Origin: Xylaria sp. FL1777
Lineage: Eukaryota; Ascomycota; Sordariomycetes; Xylariales; Xylariaceae
NCBI GenBank assembly: GCA_022578965.1
Contig: MU400733.1
Coordinates: 8,347-63,410 of the forward strand
Reading direction: 5' to 3'
DNA: 55,064 nt
The notes under the pieces were generated by a model, which did not search any database, was not told the DNA's origin, and worked only from the letters and a program-made list of their open reading frames with translations. The position numbers and the translations under genes were made by a program. Shown here one piece after another: positions 7,253-19,900 of this stretch; the first letter of the stretch is position 1, and each line of letters begins with the position of its first letter.

Positions 7253-10200
7253 CTTTAATAGCTTTTTAATTAATAAAACTTAGTATATAAAGCAAATATT
7301 AATATAAAAAAGTTAAATAATAGTTAGTTTATAAAATAAACTTTTAAAAGTATATTTAAAAAATATTCAAAAAACAAAAATGCTAAATAATATTATATAA
7401 GTAAACTTTACTTAATAATTAATAAACTAAATCTAAGTTATATTACTAAAAACAAAAAGTTAAAAATTAAGTTTAAAGATTTTAAAGATTTTTAAAACTA
7501 GTAATGTATTAAAATAATAAACTTTAGCACTTTTATTAGCTATTTTTATTAAAAAAAAAGCAGTAATAAAAAAAAAAAAATTAAGCAGCAGTAGTAAAAA
7601 AAAACTAATACTAATGCTAGTATTATAAAGCAAACTAGTTACTTTAACTTAAAAAATAGCTTAAATATTAAGCGTTATAACTTTTAAACTAATATAAATA
7701 CTAGTTATAGTAATTAAAGCAGCAATAATAATTACTATTGCAATAATAAATTAAAATTCTAAACAAATAATTATATTATAACTAATATTAATATTATTAC
7801 TAGTAAACCTAACGCTTATGTTTATTATTGTTATGCTTAAAGTAATAATGTAAAATAAAAAACTTAACTTTTTACTATTATTATTGCTTTTATTATTAGG
7901 ATTTTTTACAATATTAAAAATGCTAAACATTAAAAGTTTTAAACCTATTGCTTTAAAACTTTATAATAAATCTATAAATATAAAAGCTTTTTTAATTTAT
8001 GCTAAACTTTATTTAAAGTAGCATTTAACTATTATTACAAAAAAAAATTAAAAAGTAATAACTACTTTATAATTTTTGTTAAAAAAAGTACTAAAGTAAT
8101 TTTAACTTATTTTAAAAGATTTTTTAAAAGCTAATAAGTTAATTAATTTTAAGCTAAAAATAAAAAAGATTTTTAAAAACTACGTTAAGTTTAAAAATTA
8201 AATAAAAGTACTATTTAAAAATATTTAAAAAGTAAAACACGTAAAAAAAGCATTTTACTGCTTAAAATAAATAAAAGCAGCAGTAAATTATATTATAAAA
8301 TTTAAATAATTAGCAGTAATCTTAAAATTACTTAAGCTTGCATTATTTTATTTATTTTATAGTAAACTTAAAACTTAAATTTAAAACAAACTATGCAAAA
8401 TAAATAAACTAGCAAAAATTAATATGTATATTAATATAGCTATTATAATTAATTAATAATTATTTAACTAGTACTTTAAAACTAAAAAAACTAAAAAAAA
8501 CAAAAAAAAGAACATTTAAGAAAATATTAAACAAAGATTTAAACAAATTAATAAAGTCCAAAAATAATAACTTTAAAACATGTTTAAAGTTAAATGTTAT
8601 AACTGCGAAAAAAAAAAACATTTTTAAAAACAATGCTAATCTGAAAAAAAGAACGGAAAAAAAAGCTATAAAAAAAAAAAAATCCTTTAGCTTAAGAAAA
8701 AAGTACAAGTTATAAAAGTTCAAAACAATAAAAAACAATAAAACAACTTAAAAAATATGTTTTTAGAGCAAAAGTATAAAGTTGCTATTTTAAATTAAAA
8801 TAAAAATATTATACTAAATAAAACTAAATGCTTTATTTATACGGGTTAAAATAAATAAGCATACAAATATTATCTAAAAGCTTTATAGTTATTAAAACAA
8901 ATTATAAAAAAATATATTTGCTATATAAACAATTAAAGTTGTTTAGTATATAACCTAAAAAAATAGTTTAATTAAAAGTAGCAAACAATAAAAAATAATA
9001 AGTTAATATAACTAGTAGATTTATAAAACTATAAAAACTTTAAACTATTAAAGCTAAAAATGTAGCTTAAAGAAAAGTTTTGTTTAAAGAAATAAAACTA
9101 TAACTATAAATAGTATAGTTATTAAACTAACTATAAATTACTAAAGCACTTAGTTGCTAAATAAACTTAAAAAAATAAAACTTATAAAACTTTAAAATAA
9201 AAACAAATAAAATTAAAAGTTATAAAAAACACTACAAAAAAAAAACTAATAAAAATAAACGAAATATTTTTATAGCTTAAATTGCTTTAAATGTAACAAA
9301 ACAAAAAAGTATTAATAATTAGCATAAAAACTAATATGTTTTAAAAACTAAAACTAGCAATTTAACTAATTGCTAAAAGTTATTATTATAATAAAACTAT
9401 AATAAAAAATAATAATAATATTTTATAATTAAAAGATTTAAAATATAACAAAGTACTATAAACTTGCTATATAATATACTAATGCTATTAATATTTATTT
9501 AATAAACTAAAAAATAACTAGTTTTTTAAACAGATTGCAAAAACAGAAATAAAAAACCTTTACGAAGTAAAATAGTTAGTTATAACTTTAGTTTATTATA
9601 AAAATCTACGAAATTTTGCAACGTTTAAGAAAAATTACAACTGTATTTATAATACTGTTTTAAAAAAATATAAAAACAACTTTTATAAATATTACTAGCT
9701 AATTAAAGCATGCTTATATTAAGAAATAATTGCTAAAAGCAAAAAAGTTTAAAAACTATAATTTAAAGCTTAATTAAAAGCAAAACTAGAACTAAGTATA
9801 ATAACGTTTGAAATATTAAGCAAAATAAGCATTTAAATATCTTATGAAAAAAAATCAAAAAACAAAATAAGCACTTATTAAATAAGTAATAAGTAGCTAA
9901 AAAAATTAAAGCTTTATATAAAGTTTAATATAATAACTAAAAAAATTAATTTAAGGTTAAACTTATATATTAAAAAAAAAAGTATAATACTTTAATTAAC
10001 TTAAAAACATAAGCTAATATAATTTTACTTAAAGTAGTAAAACAAAATAAAATTCCTTAGAAATACAAGCAAAAATTTTAAAAGATTAAAAGATTTAATA
10101 AAAGTATTTTTAGCTATAATAATAGTTGTATACTTAAAAAAACCAAGCTTTTTAATATATTTATATAAAAACATAAAAAATAAATTATATTAAATATTAC

Positions 10201-13200
10201 TAATATATTTAATTATAATATTATTTTAGAAATATTATAGTTAAAAACTAGCGACTTTTTAATTTAATAAAAAGCAAAAACTATTAAGTAAAAAAGTAAA
10301 AAATAAAGCAAAAAGATTAGAAAAATTGCAAAAAAAATCCTAAATAAAATACTAAAGGTATATTATAAATTTTATAAACTATTTAAAAAAAGAAAAAAAG
10401 AAAAATTACTTAAATATAGCTTATAAAATTATTACATTTTTATTAAAAAAAAATGTTAATTAAAGCTTTATTAAGTATACTATATAAGCTTAAACAAAAC
10501 AAACGCTTTATAAAAATATATTTAGAAAAACTTAGCAAAAAAATTCTTAAAAAAATTTTAGTTATTTATTAAATACTTTATAGTACTAGTACTTAAAATA
10601 AAAAATAAAAAACAATTAATTAATAAAGAAAAAAAACTAGTATAGCAAATAATAATTAACTATTAATTATTAAACATAATTATTATTGCAAATAAATATC
10701 TTTTTACTTTATTAGTAATTATAAAAAAAAATATTAGCTAAGCAAAGTAATTTATAGCAATTAATATTTTAAATAAATATTATGCTATTAAAATAGCTAA
10801 AAGAAAAAAATAAAAAACTACTATATAAACAATATATAGACTATATAAGTATATAGTTATGCTATAAAAACTATAAAATATATTAGCTAGCTTTTAATAC
10901 ATAATAATAACAATTTTATAAAAGTTTTTAAACAAGTTTATATTTATTTACTTAGATAATATTTTAATTTATTTTAAAACATTAAAAAAACATAAAAAAC
11001 ATATAACTTAAGTATTAAAAATACTTAAATAAGCAGAACTATAACTTAATATAAAAAAATATATATAGCATATATAAAAAATTAACTTTTTAAAATTTAT
11101 AATTACTTTAAAACAAATATAGATTTAACAATTAAAAATTAACATAGTATAAAACTAAAAAATACTTAATTTAGCTATTATTATAAACATATAACAAGCA
11201 TTAAGATTTTTAAACTATATTTAAATGTTAATTTAAAACTTTAAAAAAATAGCGTTTTATTTTATAAAGTATATAAAAAAGAAATATAAAAGAAAGTTTT
11301 TTTTAATTTTAAAAGAAGCTTAAAAAGCTTTCGAAAAACTAAAACTAAGAATTACTTTTAATTTTATAGTTAAATTACTTGATTTACAGAAAAAAAAAAA
11401 GCTAAAAATAAATGCTTTAAATAGTATAATTGTAGAAGTTTTAAAATAACTAAAAAATAATAAAAAATAGCATTTAATAGTTTATTACTTTAAAGCACTA
11501 CAAAACGTAGTATTATAATACTTTATATATAACAAAGAACTACTTGCAATTATTATAGCACTTAAAAAGTAAGAACTGTTTTTTATAGAAATTATAAAGC
11601 TAATTAAAATTTATTTAAATTATTGGAACTTAACAAAATTTATAATTACACAAAAGATTACTAAACAACATAAAAATTAGATGGTTTTTTTTTTTAAATT
11701 TAACTTTAAGATATATTACATTAAAGGAAAAAAAAACATTTAAGCAGATATATTTAGCTAACGAAATCAAAAAGGATTTAAAGTTTTAAAAAAAAACATT
11801 TAAGTATTGCATTCTTAAGGAAATAAAAGCTTAAAGGTTAAAGTTATATTTAAAAACCTTACGGATATATAGTTATAATAAGCTTATAACTTAAAAAAGT
11901 TAGTATAGCTATAAAAACACAAAGAATTAAAAAATAATAAGCTAATATATAAACATAAGGTTTATTTATTAAAATTTTTACAAAACAAGTTTATTAAAAA
12001 ATTCTATAAATACTTATTATATAAACATTAAAGAGCAACAAAAATAGTTAAACAACTATAAAAAAAATACGATTTTTTAGAACTATAAAACATAGTTAAA
12101 TTTATTATAAAAAAATGTAATATTTGCAATAAAGCTAAAGTAGCTTAATATAAGCTTTATAAACTGCTATAATTTATATAAATACTTAAATAAGCATAAT
12201 ATACTATTGCTTAAGATTTTATTATAGCATTATTTTTATTAACTAATTTAGTTATAAAAGTATAATATAATGAAATATAGGTTATTATTAATAAATTTAT
12301 TAAGTATGCTTACTTTTTACTATTTAAAGAAAATATAATAGCTAAACAACTTGCATATGCTTTTATACGTTAATATTTAAACAAATATAAGCTACTAAAA
12401 AAAATTGTTTTAAACTAAAATAAACTGTTTATTTTTAAATTTAAAACTAGTTTTTTTAAACTTATTAATGTTAAACTAAAGTTTTTAACTGCTTATTACT
12501 TATAAATTAACAAACAAACAAAAAAACTAAACTAAATACTAAAACAGTATTTATAAAGTTATATTAACTATTAATAAAATAATTAAGTAAAACTATTATT
12601 AATAGTACAAATTTTATATAATATATTAATAAATAAAAATATAAACATATTTTTGCATAAAGCTATTTATAAATAGCAAGCAATTATTAAAAAACAAAAA
12701 AAAACATTAATAAAAGCACTTGCTATTTTAATTATAGTACTTTAAGCAAGAACTATTATAACAGAAATTAAAACGTTATAAGCTAAACTATAACTACGTT
12801 TTTAGTTTTTATAATAATAGATATTAGTATACTATAACAAAAAACAAACTAAAAAACTAACTTTTAAAAAAGAAAACAAAGTTTATTTGCTATAATAAAA
12901 ACAAAATATAAACACTAATATCTTTTAAATTAAAACAAAACAACTAAGCAATAAATTAGAATTTAAAAAACTTAGCTTTTTTAAAATTAAAGAAGTTATT
13001 TTATTTATTAACTATAAACTGTTATTACTAAAAAACATGTAAATTTACTCTGTTTTTTATATTTTTTTACTAAAACTAGCACTTATTAAAATATTTATTA
13101 AAATATAACTAGAAATAAAAACGGATTAAAACATTTATAAAGTTAAAAACATATTAGATTTTCGTTAAAATAATAATAATATTAAGTATTTTATTAAATA

Positions 13201-13965
13201 AAACAAATATTTATATGCTAATAATATTTAAGAACTTAAGAAATACTTAAAGACTGCTGTAGTAATTGTAAATTGGTTTTATTGCTAATACTTTAACTGC
13301 TTAAAATTAAAAAAAAGAAGTTAACTTTAAAAAAAACGCCTAGAAAATCTTAATTAAACTTAAATAAAGCAGCTTATATTACTTTAGCTTGCTTTTTTTG
13401 TTGTTTTTGCTTTTTTACTAGCGCTTTTTGTTCTTTTTTAATGCGCTTTATTTTGTTTAACTTATTTAGGAACTAAAGCTTCTGCTAAACTATTTTAACG
13501 CTTTTTGCTTTTAAAAAACGTTTTTGTATACAAAGCTAAGCTAGCTTGCTTAAAGCAAAGTTAAAGCTGTTTTAAGCTTGTTTTAGTTTTTTTTAAATTA
13601 AAAGCAGCTGTTGTTTTGCTTGCTTTTTTTTTTCCTTAAAACAATAGTGCTTAGAAATTATATTATTAATTAAGTTAATTAGAACTTTTAACTTATTATA
13701 AAAGCAGCTAGCATGCATACATTTAAAGCAATAAGATATATTATCTGTTATTTTATATATTAATAATTAATTAAAGCAACGAAAGTAAAGCATAACTTTA
13801 TAACTAGTAGAATTAATAAAAGAAGCAAAAACAAGTTTTTGCTTTGTTTTTAATAAGCAGTTAGTTCTTTTAATGCGCTTTAACATTTTTAACATGCAGG
13901 AAAAAAAAAGGGAAAATATTTATAGAAAAATTGTTAAAACAACAATTTTAAAAAAAAGGAAATAA
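7253..13965 (+). pseudogene. element A gag-pol relic (Gag, RT, RNase H, integrase, chromodomain)
   Basis: Readable landmarks in order. A Gag CCHC knuckle at 8595-8636 reads CYNCEKKKHF-stop-KQC (C-X2-C-X4-H-X4-C). The reverse transcriptase active site at 10949-10960 reads YLDN within FIYLDNILIYFKT (normally DD). The RNase H end near 11681-11770 reads VFFFKFNFKIYYIKGKKN, then a relic of the ADxxSRR signature. The integrase zinc finger has CNIC at 12116-12127, followed by a core with KFIKYAYFLLFKENI and TNKQTKKLN. A GPY/F-like segment lies near 12960-13060. The chromodomain at about 13127-13252 reads NIYKVKNILDFR then YANNI-stop-ELKKYLK. Stops and Asp-to-Asn changes are RIP-type. The tail 13260-13965 is thymine-rich with no motif seen and is probably 3' UTR. 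Confidence 0.88.
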
Positions 13966-14462
13966 TGTTACAAAATTAGCACTAAAGTAGCTTTTAGAAC
14001 AACTTAGTGCTTTTATATATACTTTGTACTTATGCTAACTAAAGCTAAGTTATATAATAACTTACTTAGCTTATTAAGCTTACGGTAATTTAAGGCTTAT
14101 TAAGCTTACAGTAATTTAAGGCTTACTAAGCTTATAGTAATTTAGTGCTTACTAAACTTATAGTAATCTAAAAAAAAGTCTTTATTTTTTCTACTTTTTT
14201 TTTGTTTATATAGTTAGGCATTTTCTGTATTTAGTTATTTATTTAGTTCTAGCTTTTTAGCTATTAATTTTATTTACTTTATAACTGCTAAGCACTAATA
14301 TATTTATTACTTTTAAAATTCCTTAAGACTTTTATTGATGCATAGTAGTAAAAGTCCCCTAAAAACCTCCTTAACGGACTACCGCTAAGGATCTTATTAT
14401 TACCTGCAAATCAAGACCCCAAAAGCAAACCTGTTATATTAATATATAATAGGTCCGTTACA
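13966..14462 (+). repeat. element A 3' LTR
   Basis: 497 bp, same boundaries as the 5' LTR, followed by the CAAGT duplication. Here it is the last 170 bp (GTCCCCTAAAAACCTCC, AAGACCCCAAAAG) that keep GC bases, whereas its U3 is AT-converted. This mirrors the 5' LTR. Confidence 0.93.
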
Positions 14463-14467
14463 CAAGT

Positions 14468-16010
14468 ATAGTTTAAGTGTTTAAAATTAGTTTAAATATA
14501 TTATTATTTTATTACTTATAGTTTTTAAGTTTAATAAAAGTTTTGCTAAAAAACTAAGTAAGTTTATTAATATAGCTATATTTTTTATTACTAGTAATTA
14601 AAAACTTTTACTATTTCTTTACTAAGGTAAATAAAAGCTGCAAATTTAAAAAACAATATAAAAAGTATGCTTAATAATTAATTTTAAGTAAAAAGTTTAA
14701 TTTTTAGTTCTTATAACGTTAATTTAAATTATATAAAAGCAGTAAGCAAAAATTCCTTAATAAATTATTAATAATTATATAAATAGCTTAACGTTACTTA
14801 GTTATAAAAAGTTAAGCTTATAATAAGTATTAATTATATAGCAGCTTTACTAATATAATATTTTAATAAAGCTTTACTTATAGTATAAAGTAAAGCTTTA
14901 TTTTTTAGTATAAAGTAAAGTCTTTAGTGTAATATAAAGTAGCTTTTGCTTTTATTAGTTTTTTTATTTTAGGCTTAAAGCACTTTAAAATGCAAAAAAT
15001 TTGTTTTTTAGCAGCGCTTTTATTAAGCTGTTTATTACTTGTTTATTAGTAAAAACATATTAAACTTTAACGTTTTTAGTAGCTTATTATTTGCAAACAA
15101 ACTTTAGCTATATAATAATATATTTAGTATTAATATAATAAAAAAAATTTTTAACTAAAGCTATAGTTTTTTAATTGTTGCAATAAATAACTATAGTTTT
15201 TATTTTTTAAACAGCGTTTAACTTTTTAAGTAATAGCTTAAGCTATATAGCTTTTTTAGTAGCTTAAGTTTGCTTAATATATTTTGCTTTATATAAAAAT
15301 AGTAATATAATAGTTTAATGCTTTAAACTTTAGCTTAAAGCTGCGCTTTTAAGGTTAAAAATATACTTAAAAATAAACCTTTAAGTATTTTAGTTGCTAG
15401 CATAGTTTATATTAAAATAGCTAATTAGCTCTTAAAGTTTTTTGCAATAAGCTAGTTTTATATTTACTGTTTTTTTTAAGTATTTAAAAATTTTTATAAT
15501 AGCTACTTTGCAAGTTTTATTAAGCTTTGCTATAAAACAGCTATAAAAAAATATAACATAAGCAATATTTAATTAAGTACTAAATATAGCATATATTAAA
15601 GATTTTATAGCACTTATATATTAAGCTTTGTTTTTTAAGCTAGTTATATAATTAGCAGCTAAAAGTTTAAAAGCTTTAGTTTTTATAGAAATATTTTTAA
15701 GCTTTGCTTTTTAAAAGTTAAAATCTTATAAAACTTTTTTAATATAAACGCTTTAGCTTAAATAAATTGTTTAGTTAAGCTTATTCTTTTTAATTATTAT
15801 ACTTAAGTAATAAAAGCAAAAACTTAAATCTATTATATCGAACTATTTATATAAAGCTATTTTAACCTTGTTTATTTCTTTTATAAATAAAGCAATAATT
15901 AATAAGTTATTTATATATATAGTAATATATATATGTTTTTTTGCAAATATTTTAACATTAGCGTTTAATAAAGTAAATCTTAAGCTCTTAAAAAATATAA
16001 ATAAAGTTTT
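14468..16010 (-). pseudogene. copia F relic: RT C-terminal half and RNase H
   Basis: A residual frame covers 15843-16010 and has the RT active site YINN (minus strand, 15906-15917) inside HIYITIYINNLLIIALFIKE, where functional copia elements have YVDD. Next come FYYLSIIIKKNKLN and TIYLS-stop-SVYIKKVL, matching the copia YYLGM and LSQxxYIxKVL blocks. Further down (about 15300-15060) are relics of the RNase H region, and at about 14968-15060 YVFTNKQVINSLIKALLKNK corresponds to the conserved ADxLTKAL end. Below 14960 is noncoding sequence with repeated AAGTAAAGC words at 14880-14940, perhaps the 3' UTR or LTR. Confidence 0.85.
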
Positions 16011-16394
16011 TGTTACGAAATTAGCACTAAGGTGGCCTTTAAAACGGCTTAATGCTTTTATATATACCTTAGAGAATTTTATGCTAATTAAAAACAAGTT
16101 ATGTAATAATTTACTTAGCTTACTAAGCTTATAATAATTTAGGGCTTATTAAGCTTACAGTAATTTAAAGCTTACTAAGCTTATAATAATTTAACGCTTA
16201 TTAAACTTATAGTAATTTAAGGAAAATCTTTACTTTTTTTACCCTTTTTTTGTTTATATAATTATATACTTTTTATATTTAGTTATTTATTTAGTTTTAG
16301 TTTTTTAGCTATTAATTTTTTCTTATAACTACTAAGCATTAATATATTTATTACTTTTAATTTCTTAAAACTTTATTAATGCATAGTAATAAAA
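16011..16394 (+). repeat. element C 5' LTR, first part
   Basis: Starts TGTTACGAAATTAGCAC and contains the four-copy U3 array. It breaks off at ...GCATAGTAATAAAA where B begins, and the remaining 109 bp resume at 24108. C's 3' LTR reads GCATAGTAATAAAAGTACT without a break at the same place. Confidence 0.92.
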
Positions 16395-16916
16395 TATAAC
16401 AAACTTATTATATATTAATATAACAGGTTTGCTTTTAAAGTCTTAATTTGCAAGTAATAATAGGATTTTTAGTAGTAATCCGTTAAAAAGGTTTTTGGAG
16501 AACTTTTATTACTATATATTAATAAAGGTTTTAAAGGATTAAAAATAATAAATATATTAATGCTTAGCAGTTATAAAAAAATAAAATTAATAATTAAAAA
16601 GCAAGAACTAAATAAATAATTAAATATAAAAAGTGCGTAATTATATAAACAAAAAAAACAGTAGTAATAATTTATAAACGCTGCTTTTTTTAATAAGCTT
16701 AATATTATATTGTTTTAAATTTAAAGCTTAATAAACTTAACGCTTAAGTTTGTTAAATTTAAAGCTTAATAAACTTAACGCTTAAGTTTGTTAAGTTTAT
16801 GCATTAAACCTTTATAATAGTTTAATTATATATTTTTTTAGCAAATAGAACTTTTTTTACGTATGCTTTTTTTATATATGGCTTTTTAATTAGCTTAGTT
16901 AGCTTATTTTGTAATA
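16395..16916 (-). repeat. element B 3' LTR
   Basis: 522 bp. Plus-strand 16395-16655 matches the R-U5 half of A's LTR; 16656-16916 is B-specific. The specific half holds two perfect 38-bp direct repeats at 16715-16752 and 16753-16790, each rich in AAGCTTAATAAACTTAACGC, with internal dyad symmetry (AACTTAACGCTTAAGTT). Confidence 0.92.
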
Positions 16917-19900
16917 TTATCCTTTTTTTTTTATAATTGTTATTTTAATAATTTTATGTTTTCTTTTTTGTAAGTTTTTTTCTTTTATTTCTTTTTTTTT
17001 ATTTCTTGTGCTTATTATATTTAGTAAGGTTTTTAAAAAACCTTGCTTGTTGCGTTTTAAACAAAAAGCTTAATAAAACTTTACTTTGCTTTTTTTTATT
17101 AAACTAAAATTAATTAAAATAGCTTTATGCTTTTGCTATAATTGTTGTAGTACAAAATATTTAATATTAAAATTTAACTCTAATTAATATATTAAATATA
17201 TTATAGCTAAACAAGCAAATTATAACGCTAAAAGTTTGTTTTTAAAGCAAATGCAGCAGTTTACTTTTTAGCACAAAAAGCTAAAGAATAAATTAAACAC
17301 GCTAATAAAAAAGCATAAAAAAATAAGCGCAAAAATCTACTGTTTTAAGCAACAAAAAAAACTATAGCAAAAAAAAATAGCTACTATTATAGCTTATAGT
17401 TTAAGTAGTTTAAAAAAGCTTAAGCAAATTAAAGCAAAAAAGCGTTATATAGCTAAAAAATAAAAACAGTATATTAAAACAATATAGCTATTGCTAGTTA
17501 TTTTTTTAAAGTTTAATTAAAATGCGCTAAACGCTTTATTTAAAATTGATTTTTTTTTTTTAGCTTTAGCTAGTTAAAATATTAATAGTAAAACTAATTT
17601 ATAATTATTTTAGCAGTTTTTAAGTATTTTTTAAGTTCTTAAATATTATTAGCATATAAGTATTTCTTTTATTTAATAAAATACTTAATATTATTATTAT
17701 TTTAATAAAAATCTAGTATATTTTTAACTTTATAAATGTTTTAATCTGTTTTTATTTTTAGTTATATTTTAATAAATATTTTAATAAGTACTAGTTTTAG
17801 TAAAAAAATATAAAAAATAAAGTAAATTTGCATATTTTTTAGTAATAATAGTTTATAGTTAATAAGTAAAATAACTTTTTTAATTTTAAAAAAGCTAAAT
17901 TTTTTAAATTTTAATTTATTGCTTAGTTATTTTGTTTTAATTTAAAAAATATTAATGTTTACATTTTATTTTTGTTATAGCAAATAAACTTTGTTTTTTT
18001 TTTAAAAGTTAGTTTTTTAGTTTGTTTTTTATTATAATATATTAACATTTATTGTTATAAAAACTAAAAATATAATTATAGTTTAGCTTATAGCGTTTTA
18101 ATTTTTGTTATAATAGTTTTTACTTAAGGTGTTATAATTAAAATAATAAATGCTTTTATTAATGTTTTTTTTTGTTTTTTAATAGTTGCTTGCTGTTTAT
18201 AAACAGCTTTATGCAAAAATATATTTATATTTTTATTTATTAATATATTATATAAAATTTATATTATTAATAATAGTTTTACTTAATTATTTTATTAGTA
18301 ATTAATATAACTTTATAAATACTGTTTTAATATTTAGTTTAGTTTTTTTGTTTATTTATTAATTTATAAATAATAAGCAGTTAAAAACTTTAGTTTAATA
18401 TTAATAAGTTTAAAAAAACTAGTTTTAAATTTAAAAGTAAACAGTTTATTTTAGTTTAAAACAATTTTTTTTAGTAGCTTATGTTTGTTTAAATATTAGC
18501 ATATAAAAATATATATAAGTTGTTTAACTATTATATTTTCTTTAAATAGTAAAAAGTAAGCATATTTAATAAGTTTATTAATAATAACTTATATTTTATT
18601 ATATTATACTTTTATAACTAAATTAATTAATAGAAATAATGCTATAATAAAATTTTAAGCAATAATATATTATGTTTATTTAAGTATTTATATAAGTTAT
18701 AATAATTTATAAAGCTTATATTAAGCTACTTTAGTTTTATTACAAATATTATATTTCTTTATAATAAACTTAATTATGTTTTATAGTTTTAAAAAATCAT
18801 ATTTTTTTTATAGTTGTTTAACTATTTTTATTACTTTTTAATGTTTATATAATAAGTGTTCGTAAAATTTTTTAATAAATTTGTTTTATAAGAATTTTAG
18901 TAAATAAACTTTATATTTATATATTAACTTGTTATTTTTTAATTTTTTGTGTTTTTATAGCTATACTAACTTTTTTAAGTTATAAGCTTATTATAGCTAT
19001 ATATCTATAAAATTTTTAAGTATAACTTTAACTTTTAAGCTTTTATTTTTTTAAAGATATAATATTTAAATGTTTTTTTTTAAAACTTTAAATCTTTTTT
19101 AATTTTATTAGCTAAGTATGTTTGCTTAAATGTTTTTTTTTCCTTTAATATAACATATTTTAAAGTTAAATTTAAAAAAAAAAACCATTTAATTTTTATG
19201 TTATTTAGTAATTTTTTATATAGTTATAAATTTCGTTAAGTTTTAATAATTTAAATAAATTTTAATTAGCTTTATAGTTTTTATAAAAAACAGTTTTTAC
19301 TTTTTAAGTATTATAATAATTACAAATAGTTTTTTATTATATATAAAGTATTATAATGCTATGTTTTATAGTGCTTTAAAATAATAAGCTATTAAGTGCT
19401 ATTTTTTATTATTTTTTAGTTGTTTTAAAACTTTTGCAATTATATTATTTAAAGCATTTATTTTTAGCCTTTTTTTTTTTTATAAATTAAGTAGTTTAAC
19501 TATAAAGTTAAAAATAACTTTTAGTTTTAATTTTTTAAAAGCTTTTTAAGCTTTTTTTAAAATTAAAAAAAACTTTTTTTTGTATTTCTTTTTTGTATAC
19601 TTTATAAAATAAAACGCTATTTTTCTAAAGTTTTAAATCAATATTTAAACATAGTTTAAAAATCCTAATGTTTGTTATATGTTTATAATAGTAGCTAAGT
19701 TAAATATTTTCTAGTTTTATATTATGTTAATTTTTAATTATTAAATCTATATTTGTTTTAAAGTAATTATAAATCTTAAAAAGTCGATTTTTTATATATG
19801 CTATATATATTTTTTTGTATTAAGTTATAATTTTGCTTATTTAAGTATTTTTAATATTTAAGTTATATATTTTTTGTATTTTTTTAATGTTTTAAAATAA

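Larger units (their letters stand above)
6756..14462 (+). mobile_element. element A: Ty3/gypsy chromovirus, full length, RIP-degraded
   Basis: Complete LTR retrotransposon of 7707 bp. Two 497-bp LTRs (6756-7252 and 13966-14462) begin TGTTACAAAATTAGCAC and end near GTTACA. A perfect 5-bp target duplication CAAGT lies outside both ends (6751-6755 and 14463-14467). A purine tract (about 13950-13965, AAAAAAAGGAAATAA) abuts the 3' LTR. The domain order Gag, reverse transcriptase, RNase H, integrase, chromodomain is that of chromoviral Ty3/gypsy elements. It has lost all intact frames. It is the best template for aligning C and B, because nothing is inserted in it. Confidence 0.95.

Noticed and set aside
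8460..8738. Minus-strand open frame rich in Phe and Leu
   Set aside because: It is the antisense shadow of the lysine-rich Gag segment of A, and a matching shadow exists in C at 25432-25701.
15868..16134. Plus-strand open frame overlapping the copia relic
   Set aside because: The copia RT frame on the minus strand explains this sequence, and the plus frame runs across the F/C boundary into an LTR.
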